DNA from: Cecembia sp.
GTDB taxonomy: Bacteria > Bacteroidota > Bacteroidia > Cytophagales > Cyclobacteriaceae
DNA: 42,502 nt
Direction: 5' to 3'
Assembly: GCF_007126775.1 (NCBI RefSeq)
Contig: NZ_SLAP01000113.1
Coordinates: forward strand, 1 to 42,502
In this document: piece by piece, positions 42,330 through 42,502 of the stretch
How the letters are laid out: every line of letters begins with the position of its first letter
Numbering within the stretch: the stretch's first letter is position 1
Position numbers and translations under genes: made by a program
The notes under the pieces: generated by a model
Told to the model about the DNA's origin: nothing
Seen by the model: only the letters and a program-made list of their open reading frames with translations
Databases searched by the model: none

Positions 42330-42502
42330 ATGCCCAAAAAGTCAAACTTCTCCGTATTCAGACCCTATCCCGAGCAGAAAATCTCTGTGCCCAGGTTTTC
42401 GGAGGAAGCTGGTTTTTACACCACCCCGCAGCGGTCTTTCAACATGTCCCAAATAAAGGGCAATAACACCAAGCCTGAAAAACTGCTCAAAAAAGCCCTT
42501 TG
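42330..42502 (+). CDS. Very short patch repair endonuclease Vsr-like, N-terminal part
   Basis: Only about 57 codons are in the window. After an N-terminal extension of about 30 residues (MPKKSNFSVFRPYPEQ and more), the frame reads TPQRSFNMSQIKGNNTKPEKLLKKAL. This closely matches the N-terminal region of Vsr, where RxxxMSxIxGxxTxPE is conserved. Vsr nicks beside T-G mismatches left by deamination of 5-methylcytosine, and usually sits near a cytosine methyltransferase. None is seen here, but it could lie beyond the edge. The catalytic residues further on are not visible. Confidence 0.8.
   Translation, partial: MPKKSNFSVFRPYPEQKISVPRFSEEAGFYTTPQRSFNMSQIKGNNTKPEKLLKKAL

Noticed and set aside
1-42502. 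tRNA, rRNA, CRISPR, prophage or intact insertion sequence.
   Set aside because: No cloverleaf, no ribosomal RNA segment, no regularly spaced repeats and no transposase or phage gene were seen by eye.

Overview
The window looks like chromosomal DNA from a gliding-type Bacteroidota, most likely order Cytophagales (Cyclobacteriaceae-like; inferred, since no rRNA or other marker gene is present). The reasons are a gldB-family gliding lipoprotein, many lipobox signal peptides, several promoters matching the Bacteroidota form TTTG-N20-TAnnTTTG, weak or absent Shine-Dalgarno sequences, a DUF3127 SSB-like protein, and tight operons with ATGA overlaps.

Layout. 1-1532 (minus): a COG0523-type metal GTPase, cut by the window edge, and an OB-fold-like exported protein. 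1716-3693 (plus): a membrane-anchored MutS-like ATPase and a 50-residue membrane protein behind a textbook sigma-54 promoter. 3815-5716: purK-purE, a terminator and a 53-residue membrane protein. 5751-8223: a DUF3127 protein, an ECF-like sigma factor with an overlapping small partner, and a lipoprotein hydrolase. 8348-12040 (plus): nth-asnB-glycosyltransferase, running tail-to-tail into gldB (12009-13016). 13310-15358: a two-FAS1 lipoprotein and a radical SAM/SPASM protein.

15511-27309 (plus) is an exopolysaccharide locus: a six-SLBB export protein, a chain-length regulator without a kinase domain, a flippase, a GT2, a polymerase or ligase, three GT4-type transferases and a zinc-ribbon methyltransferase. 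The initiating polyprenyl-phosphate glycosylphosphotransferase and a second zinc-ribbon methyltransferase lie on the minus strand at 28883-31169, with a 2H phosphoesterase and a tandem universal stress protein in between. A simple reading is that the transferase at 29799-31169 starts the repeat unit on undecaprenyl phosphate, the GTs and methyltransferases build and decorate it, the flippase and polymerase process it, and the SLBB/Wzz pair exports it. AsnB at 9036 may add amides to sugars.

31366-33158 holds a methyltransferase and two unrecognised proteins. 33159-33737 and 40062-40443 are gene-free and rich in hairpins, and they share a diverged repeat. Between them lies a complete RND efflux operon (adaptor, pump, outer-membrane factor) and a DUF3052-like protein. 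The right end has a GIN-domain lipoprotein, an apparent pseudogene with two in-frame TAG codons, a cysteine-rich copper-storage-like protein and the start of a Vsr endonuclease.

I saw no tRNA, rRNA, CRISPR array, intact insertion sequence or prophage. I did not find a clearly new multi-gene system. The best leads are the two sigma-54-like promoters, the hairpin cluster with its shared repeat, the radical SAM protein beside the polysaccharide locus, and the uncharacterised membrane-associated proteins.
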